A stretch of DNA of 64,000 nt from CAIKMD01 sp963729935 (GTDB lineage Bacteria; Pseudomonadota; Alphaproteobacteria; ATCC43930; CGMCC-115725). A model generated the notes under the pieces. It saw nothing but the letters and a program-made list of their open reading frames with translations. It was not told where the DNA came from and did not search any database. Position 1 is the stretch's first letter, and each line of letters opens with the position of its first letter. The DNA is taken from positions 992,001 to 1,056,000 of the forward strand of contig CAVSPW010000002.1 in assembly GCA_963729935.1 (NCBI GenBank). Direction: 5' to 3'. The translations under genes were made by a program, and so were the position numbers. This document shows, in pieces, positions 41,102 through 49,980 of this stretch.

Positions 41102-42739
41102 TCACACCAATTTGTCGCCCGCGGGCGCGTTCTCGCCTTGCTCGCGGGTCGCGTTGAAAGTGAGAGCCGGCCAATCCTTCGTCATACGTTCGAGATCCCA
41201 TGCGTTGCGCGCGAGGAATACCGGAACGCCGTCGTGATCCTCGGCCATCATGGCGCGGTTTGCATCCTCGAAGCGTTTGACCTCGGCCGGATCGCCGGCG
41301 ATCCAGCGCGCGGTTTCGAACTGGCTCATCTCGAAGCGGACGCCTAGCTCGTATTCGCTCTTGATGCGGGCCGCCAAGACTTCGAGCTGCAAGGCGCCGA
41401 CGACGCCCACGATCCAATCGCCGCCGACCAAGGGCCGGAAGACGCGCGTTACCCCTTCCTCGGCGAGTTGCTCGAGGGCGCGCTTCAGATGCTTCGATTT
41501 CATCGGATCCTCGAGCCGGACGCGGCGCAGGATCTCGGGCGCGAAGCTCGGAATGCCGGTGATGCGCAATTCTTCGCCTTCGGTGAGCGTGTCGCCGATC
41601 CGCAAGGTGCCGTGATTGGGGATGCCGATGATGTCGCCGGGCCAGGCTTCCTCGGCAAGGTTCCGCTCGCGCGCCAAAAAGAACACGGGGTTCTGGATGC
41701 TCATGGTCTTGCCAGTGCGGCAATGCTTCAGCTTCATGCCGCGGCGGAAACGTCCCGAGCAAAGTCTCAGGAAGGCGACGCGGTCGCGATGCTGCGGGTC
41801 GATATTCGCCTGAACCTTGAAGACGAAGCCGGTGACCCGCGGCGAATCGGGCGCGATGGGCTTCGGCAGCGCCGGCTGCGGCCGCGGGCTCGGCGCCAGA
41901 TCGCCCACGCCCTTCATCAGCTCGCGCACGCCGAAATTGTTGAGCGCGCTGCCGAAAAACACCGGCGTCATGTGCCCCTGGCGATAAGCCTCGCGATCGA
42001 AAGCGGGGGTGAGACCGCGCACCATCGCCACCTCCTCGCGCAGTTTCTTCAGCGCCGCCGCCGGCAAGAGCGTCGCGAGCTTCGGGTCGTCGAGCCCGGC
42101 GCAGCGCACCGGCTCGGTGACGCGCTCGCCTGCGCCGCGCTCGAACAGCAGGAGCGCATCGCCAAAGAGATCATAGGTGCCGAGGAAGTCGCGCCCCATG
42201 CCGATGGGCCAGCTTGCCGGCACGACATCGAGGGCGAGCCGGTGCTCGATCTCGTCCATCAGGTCGAAGGGATCGCGGCCCTCGCGATCGAGCTTGTTGA
42301 CGAAGGTGATGATCGGCACGTCGCGCAGCCGGCACACCTCGAAGAGCTTGAGGGTCTGCGCCTCGATGCCGCGCGCCGCGTCGAGAACCATCACCGCGCT
42401 GTCGACCGCGGTCAAGGTGCGGTAGGTGTCCTCGCTGAAATCCTGGTGGCCGGGCGTATCGAGTAGATTGAACGCCAGGCCGTCATGCTCGAAGCTCATC
42501 ACCGCCGAGCTCACCGAGATGCCGCGCTCGCGCTCGACATCCATCCAATCGGAACGCACGCGCCGCCGCTCGCCTCGCGCCTTCACTTCGCCGGCAAGCT
42601 GAATGGCGCCGCCAAAGAGCAACAGCTTTTCCGTAAGCGTCGTCTTGCCGGCGTCGGGATGGGAGATGATGGCGAAGGTGCGCCGTCTGGCGATTTCGCC
42701 AAGGAGTCCGGCCGGGAGCGCATCCATGACGCCGGTCAT
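41102..42739 (-). CDS. prfC: Peptide chain release factor 3
   Basis: GTPase that recycles RF1/RF2 from the ribosome after termination. Motifs: AIISHPDAGKTTLTEKLLLFGGAIQ (G1), RGISVSSAVMSFE (G2), DTPGHQDFSEDTYR (G3), NKLDREGRDPFDLMDEIE (G4) and RF3-type domains II and III (FRPLVGGDWIVGVVGALQLEV). ATG at 42739 gives 545 residues; ATG at 42727 is possible. A 12-nt palindrome GCCGGGCCCGGC (42745-42756) lies just before the start. Confidence 0.95.
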   Translation of the reverse strand: MTGVMDALPAGLLGEIARRRTFAIISHPDAGKTTLTEKLLLFGGAIQLAGEVKARGERRRVRSDWMDVERERGISVSSAVMSFEHDGLAFNLLDTPGHQDFSEDTYRTLTAVDSAVMVLDAARGIEAQTLKLFEVCRLRDVPIITFVNKLDREGRDPFDLMDEIEHRLALDVVPASWPIGMGRDFLGTYDLFGDALLLFERGAGERVTEPVRCAGLDDPKLATLLPAAALKKLREEVAMVRGLTPAFDREAYRQGHMTPVFFGSALNNFGVRELMKGVGDLAPSPRPQPALPKPIAPDSPRVTGFVFKVQANIDPQHRDRVAFLRLCSGRFRRGMKLKHCRTGKTMSIQNPVFFLARERNLAEEAWPGDIIGIPNHGTLRIGDTLTEGEELRITGIPSFAPEILRRVRLEDPMKSKHLKRALEQLAEEGVTRVFRPLVGGDWIVGVVGALQLEVLAARIKSEYELGVRFEMSQFETARWIAGDPAEVKRFEDANRAMMAEDHDGVPVFLARNAWDLERMTKDWPALTFNATREQGENAPAGDKLV

Positions 42740-42875
42740 TACTGGCCGGGCCCGGCAAAAGCAACCTGCGCGATAACGCAAAAGTGACGCCGCCCCGGCT
42801 ACGCCCGCTCAAGCCTTCGTGGTATCAGCGGGAAGACGCATTCCGGTTAGAACCATCAGCGAGACGGGGGAAGAC

Positions 42876-43481
42876 ATGATGCGTGCCAAGCCATTTCTCA
42901 TTGCGGCATTTCTGGTCGCTTTGACCGTGCCGGCCTTCGCCCAGGCTCCGCAGGGCGCGCCGATGAACCTACGCGGCAAGATCGTGAAACTGACGGGGCA
43001 GGACCTCTCGGTGAAGACCGCCGGGGGCAAAACCGTGACGGTCGCGCTCGCGCCCAACACGGCGGTGCGCGCCTTGGCGAAGAAGAAGCTCGGCGACATC
43101 AAGACGGGCGACAATGTCGGCTCCACCTCGATTCGCGGAAAGGACGGCAAGCTCCATGCCATCGAGGTCCATTTCCTTCCGCCGGTGGTTCCGGAGGGAC
43201 AGTTTCCCTATGATTTGAAGCCCGGCAGCCTCATGACCAATGCGCATGTCAGCGGCATCGCGATCGCCAAGAGCGGCGGCACGCTCACCGTAAACGTAAA
43301 GGGACAGCCGACCGACGTCGTGATCGATGCCAAGACGAAGATCGTCGGGCCGGTCGATGCGACGATGAGCGACCTCAAACCGGGCAAAGCCGTGTTCCTG
43401 CGCGCGGTCAAGGCCAGTAACGGCGCCATCACCGCAAACAACGCCACGGTCGAGAAGAACGGCGTCAAACCGCCGATGTGA
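42876..43481 (+). CDS. Exported protein of unknown function
   Basis: A 201-residue protein with a Sec signal (KPFLIAAFLVALTVPAFAQA). The mature part has two similar beta-rich units: GKIVKLTGQDLSVKTAGGKTVTVAL and ISKSGGTLTVNVKGQPTDVVIDAKT-like, each followed by a DxKxGx pattern (LGDIKTGDNVGSTSIRGKDGKLHA; MSDLKPGKAVFLRAVKASNGAI). This resembles DUF5666-type repeats, recalled rather than searched. GACGGGGGAAG precedes the ATG; prfC is divergent. Confidence 0.8.
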   Translation: MMRAKPFLIAAFLVALTVPAFAQAPQGAPMNLRGKIVKLTGQDLSVKTAGGKTVTVALAPNTAVRALAKKKLGDIKTGDNVGSTSIRGKDGKLHAIEVHFLPPVVPEGQFPYDLKPGSLMTNAHVSGIAIAKSGGTLTVNVKGQPTDVVIDAKTKIVGPVDATMSDLKPGKAVFLRAVKASNGAITANNATVEKNGVKPPM

Positions 43482-43517
43482 CTGGGCGGCCGGGCGGCCC
43501 CTTCGGCGCCGCGACGG

Positions 43518-43545
43518 TTGACACGTTTCGCTTGCGCTTTACTGT
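43518..43545 (+). promoter_or_regulatory. Promoter for the flavin monooxygenase gene
   Basis: A perfect -35 TTGACA (43518-43523), 16-nt spacer and TACTGT (43540-43545, three of six) lie 39 nt before the TTG start at 43585, with AGGAG between. Confidence 0.45.
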
Positions 43546-43584
43546 GGCCCCGCGCCGCCGTCGCGGCGCGAGGAGAAACGTATT

Positions 43585-44790
43585 TTGACGAAGGCCGATC
43601 CGGTCCTCATCGTCGGCGCCGGACCGGCGGGGCTTGCGCTGGCCGTCCGCTTGGCGCTCGCCGACGTGCCCGCCCTGGTGTTCGAGGCCGAGCCCGATCT
43701 GCCGCGCGATCTGCGCGCGGGCTCCTTCCATCCGCCGACCATGGAAATGCTCGACGCGATCGGCGTGGGCCGGGATTTCCTCGTCATGGGCATCCAAGTG
43801 CCGCGCTGGCAAATTCGCAGCCGCGAGGAGGGCGTGATCGTCGAGTGGGACCTCTCGCTCCTCGCCGACGAGACCCCCTATCCGTTTCGGCTCCACTGCG
43901 AGCAGTTCAAATTGACGCCCCTGTTGAAGACGCGGCTCGAGCGGCTGGGCGGCGCGGTGCGCCACGCGCATCGCTTCATCGACGCGGCGCAAGATGGCTC
44001 GGGCGTGACGGCGCGTTTCGAGACGCCGGGCGGGATCGAAACGGTGCGCGGGCGCTATCTGATCGGCGCCGACGGCGCGCGCAGCGCGGTGCGGCACGTC
44101 ATGGGAGTCGCCTTCGACGGCTTCACCTGGCCCGAGCGATTTCTCGTCATCGGCATCACCCACGATCTCGCGCCCCACGGCTATACCTTCAACGCCTACA
44201 TCGCCGATCCGGTCGATTGGGGCGCTATCTTCAAAATGCCGCATGAGGGCCCGCCTGGCCTGTGGCGCGTCTTGTTCCCGACCGACGCCGCGCTGCCGGA
44301 TGAAGAGGTCCTCAGCCCGGAATTTGCCGAGCGCACCTTGCAACATTTTCTCCCGAGGCCGGCACCTTATGAAATCGGGCATACCGGCATCTATCGGGTG
44401 CATCAACGTGTCGCCGCGGAATTTCGCCAGGGGCGGTTCATTCTCGTCGGCGATGCGGCGCATGTGAACAACCCGCTCGGCGCTTTCGGCTTGAACGGCG
44501 CGCTGCATGGCGCTTTCAATCTCGCCGACAAATTGGCGGCGGTTTGCCGCGGCGAGGCCGAAGAGAGCCTGCTCGACCGCTATGCTCGCCAAAGGCGGGC
44601 GGCGAATGTCGCGTTCGTCCAGGCGCAGTCGATCCGAAACAAGCAGCTGCTCGAGGAAAAGGATCCGGCGGCCCGCGCGAAGAATCTCGACGAACTGCGC
44701 GCCACCGCCGCCGACCCTGCCCAACACAAAGCCTACCTCATTCGAAGCTCGATGATCTGGAGCCTGCGTCACGCCGCCGGTATCGATTGA
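43585..44790 (+). CDS. FAD-dependent monooxygenase (PHBH-fold)
   Basis: Flavoprotein hydroxylase of 401 residues. FAD-binding motifs are GAGPAGLALAVRLALADV at the N-terminus, YLIGADGARSAVRHVMG in the middle (DG motif) and VGDAAHVNNPLGAFGLNGALHGAFNLADKLAAV (GD motif). It resembles 3-hydroxybenzoate/phenol hydroxylases, but lacks the C-terminal thioredoxin-like domain and has no aromatic-pathway neighbours, so the substrate is unknown. TTG start with AGGAG upstream. Confidence 0.9.
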   Translation: MTKADPVLIVGAGPAGLALAVRLALADVPALVFEAEPDLPRDLRAGSFHPPTMEMLDAIGVGRDFLVMGIQVPRWQIRSREEGVIVEWDLSLLADETPYPFRLHCEQFKLTPLLKTRLERLGGAVRHAHRFIDAAQDGSGVTARFETPGGIETVRGRYLIGADGARSAVRHVMGVAFDGFTWPERFLVIGITHDLAPHGYTFNAYIADPVDWGAIFKMPHEGPPGLWRVLFPTDAALPDEEVLSPEFAERTLQHFLPRPAPYEIGHTGIYRVHQRVAAEFRQGRFILVGDAAHVNNPLGAFGLNGALHGAFNLADKLAAVCRGEAEESLLDRYARQRRAANVAFVQAQSIRNKQLLEEKDPAARAKNLDELRATAADPAQHKAYLIRSSMIWSLRHAAGID

Positions 44791-44818
44791 GTTGAAAGTT
44801 TTTAACGTTGGGCTCGGA

Positions 44819-44845
44819 TTGCCCGCCGCCAGGCCGCGTTATAAT
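44819..44845 (+). promoter_or_regulatory. Promoter with consensus -10 box before the small membrane protein
   Basis: A consensus -10 TATAAT (44840-44845) is preceded by TTGCCC (44819-44824) at a short 15-nt spacing. It lies 74 nt before the ATG at 44920. It is the only perfect TATAAT in a promoter position I noticed in this GC-rich window. Confidence 0.45.
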
Positions 44846-44919
44846 AGTGGCAGCGGCGGCCGCTCTGCGATCCGCGCGCATATCAATTCTTGATCGAGGA
44901 AGTTGGCCGGTTGTTCGAG

Positions 44920-45249
44920 ATGTCTCCAATGTCGCGCTATTTCGCGCTCCTCGCGGTCGCCTGGATGGTTGCCATGACTTGGCGCATCTATCCGCAATTC
45001 AAGGATGCGGTGCGAGTCGATGGACGCTTGACGACGGTTTCGGATTATGTCGACGCCACCTGCGGCGAACGTGTCGGACCGGCGGCCGCGACCTGCCTCG
45101 CCGAGGCGCGTGAGACGGCGCAACGCCTGTTGCGGCGCGAGCAGGGCAACTCGATCCTGCTGATCGTCGCCCCCATCTTCGGCTATCTCGCCATCTACCT
45201 GCCCGCGGCATCCTGGTTTGGCCGACGCCACGCGGCAACCGGCTCCTGA
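44920..45249 (+). CDS. Small membrane protein of unknown function
   Basis: About 109 residues with two membrane segments (FALLAVAWMVAMTWRIY near the N-terminus, SILLIVAPIFGYLAIYLPAASWF near the C-terminus). The loop between holds two cysteines (VDATCGERVG, AATCLAEAR) and would be periplasmic if the N-terminus is inside. The start is uncertain: ATG 44920, TTG 44911 (spaced from GAGGAAG) or TTG 44890. No family recognised. Followed 13 nt later by a small exported protein. Confidence 0.65.
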   Translation: MSPMSRYFALLAVAWMVAMTWRIYPQFKDAVRVDGRLTTVSDYVDATCGERVGPAAATCLAEARETAQRLLRREQGNSILLIVAPIFGYLAIYLPAASWFGRRHAATGS

Positions 45250-45262
45250 ACGGAGGAACGCG

Positions 45263-45523
45263 ATGCGCCCGATCCGCCTTCTCTTGCTCGCCGCGGTGCT
45301 GACGCTGCTCACCGCCCCGGCCCGCCCCGCCCGCGCTGATTCTCAGCAGACGCAGAATTTTTCGATCTGGCACCAGATGGATGATTGCATGAAACAGGCC
45401 ACCAAGCGCTTCCCCGACCACACGCCCGACAGCAACGCAAAGCGCGAGGCTGCGCGCCAAGCTTGCTTGCGCGAGCACCGCTTGCCCGTGACCGCCCCCG
45501 TCGCGCCGCCGCCGACGCATTGA
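45263..45523 (+). CDS. Small exported protein with two cysteines
   Basis: An 86-residue protein with a Sec signal (IRLLLLAAVLTLLTAPARPARA) and a short mature part containing MDDCMKQATKRFPDHTPDSN and RQACLREHRLP. The paired Cys residues and the D-C-x2-Q...C pattern suggest a disulfide-linked helical hairpin. The ATG at 45263 follows GGAGGAA with good spacing; a longer frame starting at 45218 overlaps the previous gene. Function unknown. Confidence 0.75.
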   Translation: MRPIRLLLLAAVLTLLTAPARPARADSQQTQNFSIWHQMDDCMKQATKRFPDHTPDSNAKREAARQACLREHRLPVTAPVAPPPTH

Positions 45524-45530
45524 GCCGGGC

Positions 45531-46337
45531 TTAAGCCATGCAGCGGAGCGTTGCCGCGATCAGGTCGATCTGGCGCTCGAGATCGATGTCGAGCGTTGCC
45601 GTGATCTCGAGGCGCCTGTCCTCGAAAACATGGACCTTGGCGCGCCGCCGCCGGCGCCAAGCCATCACCGCCGCGTCCCGATTCGCCAGAAGCTCGGCCA
45701 GCTGCGGCTTGTAGAGGCCCAGCAGGGCCGTCACCCAAATGTTGACCAGCGGGGCAGGCTCAGCGGGCGCGACAGCGAAGCGATCGAGCATCGCCGCCAC
45801 ATCGGCGGCCGGATACCAGGTCTCGCCTGTCACCCACCGATTGGTGGTGAAAAAGCGCAACGGCTTGCCGGCGGCATCCATCGCGATCGCCACCAGATGA
45901 CACCAGGCATCAGCCTCTTCGCCTTCGGCATTCCGCGGCGCCGAGGGTTCGAGCGGCGCCCTTGGCGCGGCCGGATTGTCGGCGATCGCGAGCTCCGGCA
46001 TCACCAGCGGGCGCGCACCCGGCGGCATGCCGCGCGCGCGCAGGAAGGTGTGAAAATGCCCGTGCTCGACGCGGCCTTCGCCATCCGTGGCGCGCCCATG
46101 CGGTTTGCGCTCGCCCGGCGGATGCGCGTGATAGAAATACTGCGCGTGGGTCGCCGGATCGTAGACGTCGCCCGGCGGATAATGCTGCCACTCATAAACT
46201 GCTTGCGCGCTACCGAGCGCCGCGGCCAGCACCGAGCTTCCCGACGCAGCCAGCTCGCGCTGAGAATCGAGAAGCGCATGCGCTTGCGCTTCCATGGCTT
46301 CCAATGCGGCGCGGGATAGTCGAGCGAGATCGACCAT
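45531..46337 (-). CDS. Conserved hypothetical protein
   Basis: A 268-residue soluble protein. Notable segments: helix SRAALEAMEAQAHALLDSQREL, YEWQHYPPGDVYDPATHAQYFYHAHP, the His-rich GRVEHGHFHTFLRAR, HLVAIAMDAAGKPLRFFTTNRWVTGETWYPA and a C-terminal DIDLERQIDLIAATL. The conserved His/Tyr/Asp clusters could bind metal. I believe it belongs to an uncharacterised alphaproteobacterial family (possibly DUF6969, recalled only). The ATG at 46337 is chosen because the frame upstream shows no conserved sequence. Confidence 0.7.
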   Translation of the reverse strand: MVDLARLSRAALEAMEAQAHALLDSQRELAASGSSVLAAALGSAQAVYEWQHYPPGDVYDPATHAQYFYHAHPPGERKPHGRATDGEGRVEHGHFHTFLRARGMPPGARPLVMPELAIADNPAAPRAPLEPSAPRNAEGEEADAWCHLVAIAMDAAGKPLRFFTTNRWVTGETWYPAADVAAMLDRFAVAPAEPAPLVNIWVTALLGLYKPQLAELLANRDAAVMAWRRRRRAKVHVFEDRRLEITATLDIDLERQIDLIAATLRCMA

Positions 46338-46425
46338 TGGTTGTTGCAGGCACCCCCAAGGCTTTATGTCGTGGCCGGGCGTCGCTGGCAAGAGCGTGGC
46401 GCGCAACCGATGCGCTTGCGCTTGC

Positions 46426-47046
46426 CTAACGCCCGGCTTGCGCCAGCGCGGTTGCAGTCCAGTCGGCGATCTCGCCTGCCGCGTGATGCCAAGCGGCATC
46501 GGCCGCATCGACGATCGCCGACAGGCCGTTGCGGTCCGCCTTTGCTTCGGCGCTGAAGGAGCGCGTCGCGATGAGGGTACGCTCCGGCATCTTGACCAGT
46601 TTCGCCGTGATGTCGATCCGCCATTCCGGCGCGGCGTCGCCGCGATAGACGGCCTCGAAGTGGCTCAGCGTGGTGACAAGCGCGGCTTCGGCGCGAAGTT
46701 GACCGCTTTGCGGGCCGACGGCGGCGATGCGATGCGCGTTGTCGAGCGAAGCGATCAGGAGCGTCTGGAGCATCGCGGAAAGCCGGTCCGTCCATGCCGC
46801 GTCGGCAAAATAGTCGAGCGTCGTGGGGCTGCGCGTGAGCGCGATCCGCGTCGTATCGAGCGCCGCCTCGGCGGTCGGCGCATCGACCACGAGCTGAACC
46901 GGAACCGCGCGCCCGGGTGCCGAGAATTGGCTGGCGGGCGTCAGCCGATAGAGCAAGGGCGGCGGCGCCGGCTGCGGCAGGATGTTGCCACAGCCGGCAA
47001 GCGCAAACAGGACCCCGGCGGCGAGAGGGCGCGTTATCTGGTTCAT
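46426..47046 (-). CDS. ABC-type transport auxiliary lipoprotein
   Basis: A 206-residue outer-membrane lipoprotein candidate: signal ITRPLAAGVLFALAGCG with lipobox cysteine at residue 19, then the ABC_trans_aux (PqiC/DUF330-like) pattern LLYRLTPASQF, VQLVVDAPTAEAALDTTRIAL, DYFADAAWTDRLSAMLQTLLI. Works with MCE-type lipid transporters. Its ATG overlaps the stop of the MCE gene by 4 nt, so it is the last gene of this operon and takes the place usually held by mlaC/mlaB. Confidence 0.87.
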   Translation of the reverse strand: MNQITRPLAAGVLFALAGCGNILPQPAPPPLLYRLTPASQFSAPGRAVPVQLVVDAPTAEAALDTTRIALTRSPTTLDYFADAAWTDRLSAMLQTLLIASLDNAHRIAAVGPQSGQLRAEAALVTTLSHFEAVYRGDAAPEWRIDITAKLVKMPERTLIATRSFSAEAKADRNGLSAIVDAADAAWHHAAGEIADWTATALAQAGR

Positions 47047-47942
47047 TGTGGGCGATATCCTTGGCGGCGGTCACCATAGATGAGGCGCGACGGATCGCGC
47101 TCGAGCAAATCGACCGTCCGCGTCATGGACGCGACGAGCGTATTTGCCTGGGCCAGGAGCTGCTGCAATTCGTCGAGCCCGTTTTCCGTGAATTGCTTCA
47201 GCGGCGCGCGATTGTCCTGCACCAGCCCTTGGATGTCCCGCACCGCGTCCCCGGCGGTCGCGGCGACCTTATCCACCCGCGTCGCGGCATCGTTGATGCT
47301 CGCGATCGCGGCCTTGAGATCCTTCATGTCGGCAGCGCCGTCGACGAAGAGGCGATCGATTTCGTTGCTGCGCGCCGCCGCGACCGCGGAAACGCGGCTG
47401 AGATTGTCGAGAGTGGCCGCGAAGCTCGCACGGTTCCTGTCGTCGACCGTGGCGGAGAGCCGCTCGGTCAGATCCATGATCTTGGCGAGCAGATCGGGAA
47501 TCGAGGCAACCACTTGCTGGATGTCGGATTCGCGCGACCAGATCACCGGATAGGTCTCGTCCGCCGTCATTTGGATCGGCGGCGCCGATTTGCTGCCAGG
47601 CGTGATCTCGACCGCGGCGCCGCCCGTCAAGGCGGTGATTTCGATCGACGCGACCGAATCGGAGCGGATCGGCGCGTCGGCGCCCACCTCGACGGTGACG
47701 CGCACCCGCGCCGGATTTTGCGGATCGAGCGCCACCCGCACCACGCGCCCCACCTGGACACCGCTGACCCGCACCGGCGAGCCTTGGACCAGGCCCGTGC
47801 CGACGCTCGCGAAATAGATGTCGTAGCGCGCCTTGTCCTCGTTGAATTGCGCATGCGCCAGCCACAGCACGACGACGAGCAGGCTGACGACGAGTGCGAG
47901 AACGAAAGTTCCGACGGCCACGTAAGCTGCGCGGGTTTCCAT
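47043..47942 (-). CDS. MCE-domain lipid transport protein (MlaD-like)
   Basis: Inner-membrane-anchored periplasmic substrate-binding component of 299 residues. One N-terminal helix (YVAVGTFVLALVVSLLVVVLWLA), an MCE domain (DIYFASVGTGLVQGSPVRVSGVQVGRVVRVAL, EITALTGGAAVEI), then a long helical region (SATVDDRNRASFAATLDNLSR, KQFTENGLDELQQLLAQANTLV). Much longer than E. coli MlaD (183 aa) and nearer to LetB/Mce-type single-MCE proteins of alphaproteobacteria. 2 nt after the ATPase gene. Confidence 0.92.
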   Translation of the reverse strand: METRAAYVAVGTFVLALVVSLLVVVLWLAHAQFNEDKARYDIYFASVGTGLVQGSPVRVSGVQVGRVVRVALDPQNPARVRVTVEVGADAPIRSDSVASIEITALTGGAAVEITPGSKSAPPIQMTADETYPVIWSRESDIQQVVASIPDLLAKIMDLTERLSATVDDRNRASFAATLDNLSRVSAVAAARSNEIDRLFVDGAADMKDLKAAIASINDAATRVDKVAATAGDAVRDIQGLVQDNRAPLKQFTENGLDELQQLLAQANTLVASMTRTVDLLERDPSRLIYGDRRQGYRPQ

Positions 47943-47944
47943 CG

Positions 47945-48760
47945 CTAGTCTCCGTTTCCCATGCCGAGATGCGCCTGCGCGGCGCGGCCTCTCGGCCCGC
48001 TAAAATACTGCTTAATCCACGGATCGGTCTGCCGCAGCATCTCTTCGATCGTCCCGAGTTTGAGCCGGCCGTCGATAAGGACCGCGACGCGGTCGGCCAG
48101 CGCAAAGAGGCTGTCGAGATCGTGCGTCACCATCAGCACGGCCAGACCGAGGCTTTTTTGCAAGTCGGCGAGCAGCAGGTCGAATTCCGACGCGGCAATC
48201 GGATCGAGCCCGGCGGTCGGCTCGTCGAGAAAGAGGAGCGCGGGATCAAGCGCCAGCGCGCGCGCAAGCCCGGCGCGCTTGCGCATTCCGCCCGAGAGTT
48301 GCGCGGGATACTTGTCCGCGGTGTCGGGCGGGAGACCGACCAGCGCGATCTTGAGCGCCGCGATCTCCTTCATGAGCGGCTTCGGCAGGTCGAGTTGCTC
48401 CTTCATCGGCACCTCGATGTTCTCGGCCACGGTGAGCGAGCTGAAGAGCGCGCCGTCCTGAAAGAGGACGCCCCAACGCGCCTCGATCCGCCGGAAACCG
48501 GCGGCGTCGAGCGTAGCGAGGTTCCGGCCGAAGGCTTCGACCGTTCCGGCGGTGGGCCGCATCAGGCCGAGGATTGCTCGCAACAGGACGGATTTTCCCG
48601 CGCCCGAGGCGCCGACCACCACCAGCACCTCGCCCGGATAAAGATCGAGATCGATCTCCCGGTGCAGAACATGGCCGCCGATGCGGGTCTCGAGCCCGCG
48701 GACGCGCAGAATCGGCGCCTCAGATATGGAGCTGGGCGAAGAGGATTGAAAAGGCGGCAT
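47945..48760 (-). CDS. ABC transporter ATP-binding protein (MlaF-like)
   Basis: ATPase of the lipid transporter, 271 residues. Walker A VVGASGAGKSVLL, signature LSGGMRKRAGLARALA, Walker B LLFLDEPTAGLDP and the switch His in MVTHDLDSL are intact; RKRAGLARA is the MlaF-like variant. The ATG at 48760 overlaps the permease gene by 41 nt. C-terminal residues (WIKQYFSGPRGRAAQAHLG) match the MlaF tail that contacts MlaB-type STAS partners. Confidence 0.93.
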   Translation of the reverse strand: MPPFQSSSPSSISEAPILRVRGLETRIGGHVLHREIDLDLYPGEVLVVVGASGAGKSVLLRAILGLMRPTAGTVEAFGRNLATLDAAGFRRIEARWGVLFQDGALFSSLTVAENIEVPMKEQLDLPKPLMKEIAALKIALVGLPPDTADKYPAQLSGGMRKRAGLARALALDPALLFLDEPTAGLDPIAASEFDLLLADLQKSLGLAVLMVTHDLDSLFALADRVAVLIDGRLKLGTIEEMLRQTDPWIKQYFSGPRGRAAQAHLGMGNGD

Positions 48761-49868
48761 CGATGATGATCACCAGAAAGATCAATTCGACCACGGACAA
48801 GGTTGTGAGACGGCCGACGCTCTCGGCGCTACGCGTCACGCGCAGGCCTTCGCGGCACCCGACCAGCGCAATGCAAACGGCGAAGAAGGGCGCTTTCAAG
48901 ATGCCAAGCCAGAAGCTCCAGCCCGTGATCGCGCCGCGAAGCTGCTGAAGGAACAGCGGCAGCGGGATGCCGAGCGCGGCATCGCAAATGAACGCGCCGC
49001 CGACCATTCCCATGACGTTGGCATAAAACGTCAGCAGCGGCAATGTCACCGCGAGCGCCGCCAGCCGCGGCAGAACCAGAACCTCGATCGGATCGAGGCC
49101 AAGCGTCGTCATGGCGTCGATTTCCTCGTTGACCTGCATCGTGCCGATCTCGGCGGTGAAGGCGCTGCCGGAGCGGCCCGCGACGATGATCGCCGTCATC
49201 AGGACGCCCAGCTCGCGCACGAAGCCGACGCCGAGAAGATTGACCGTGAAGATCTCGGCGCCGTAATAGCGCAGCTGGTCGGCGCCCTGATAGGCGACGA
49301 CGACGCCGATGAGAAATGAAAGCAGGCCTACGATGGGCAACGCGGCCGTGCCGGTGCGCTGCATGTGGCTGACGAAGGCGACGAAGCGGATGCGCCCGGG
49401 ATGGCGCAGAGCCTCCAAGGCCGTGACGACCACGATGCCGAAAAAGCCCAGCGCGCCGAAGACTTGCAAGACCCCGGCGCTGCTCGCGCGGCCGATGCCC
49501 GCAACGAGGTCGACGGGGCTGGCGCGCCAGTGCGACGGCGGATGCGCCGAAACCGGCGCGAATTTTTCGGCCTGGTGGAGCAGCGGATTAAAGCGGGCGG
49601 CGAGATTCTCGATCGAGACTTCGGCGCCCCGGCGGCCGAGATCGGTTTTGAAACGCAGAAGGAGCCACGCGCCGACGGTATCGAGCGCCGCGATCTGGCT
49701 GCAATCGATCCGGACAAGCCGCGGCGTCGACGCGCCCTCGTTCGAAGCGCCGAGCGCCGCCAGACGCTCGTCGAGCGCCGCCGCGCCCGAGACGAGCCAG
49801 CGTCCGCCCGCCGCGAGCGCCAGGCTTCCGCCTTCGCGCCTTGCCTCGATCCAACCTTCCCCGGCCAT
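48720..49868 (-). CDS. ABC transporter permease with N-terminal STAS domain (MlaE-like)
   Basis: Permease of 382 residues. Residues 1-110 form a STAS domain (RIDCSQIAALDTVGAWLLLRFKTDL), the role played by separate MlaB in E. coli, fused here. The MlaE domain follows: LSFLIGVVVAYQGADQLRYYGAEIF, LGVGFVRELGVLMTAIIVAGRSGSAFTAEIGTMQVNEEIDAM, PRLAALAVTLPLLTFYANV. Head of the operon MlaE-MlaF-MlaD-lipoprotein; divergent from apt. Confidence 0.93.
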   Translation of the reverse strand: MAGEGWIEARREGGSLALAAGGRWLVSGAAALDERLAALGASNEGASTPRLVRIDCSQIAALDTVGAWLLLRFKTDLGRRGAEVSIENLAARFNPLLHQAEKFAPVSAHPPSHWRASPVDLVAGIGRASSAGVLQVFGALGFFGIVVVTALEALRHPGRIRFVAFVSHMQRTGTAALPIVGLLSFLIGVVVAYQGADQLRYYGAEIFTVNLLGVGFVRELGVLMTAIIVAGRSGSAFTAEIGTMQVNEEIDAMTTLGLDPIEVLVLPRLAALAVTLPLLTFYANVMGMVGGAFICDAALGIPLPLFLQQLRGAITGWSFWLGILKAPFFAVCIALVGCREGLRVTRSAESVGRLTTLSVVELIFLVIIIDAAFSILFAQLHI

Positions 49869-49980
49869 CCCGCGTCGCGCTTTCCCCGATCGAAATCAAG
49901 CGAGTGGAATTGATCTTCCGCCTAGCAAGAAGTTGGATAGATTAGCGGTTCTGTCGACCGCGGGACATAAGGAGTAGACG

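Noticed and set aside
42745..42756. 12-nt palindrome GCCGGGCCCGGC before prfC as an operator
   Set aside because: In GC-rich DNA such palindromes arise by chance; no regulator or matching site supports a role.
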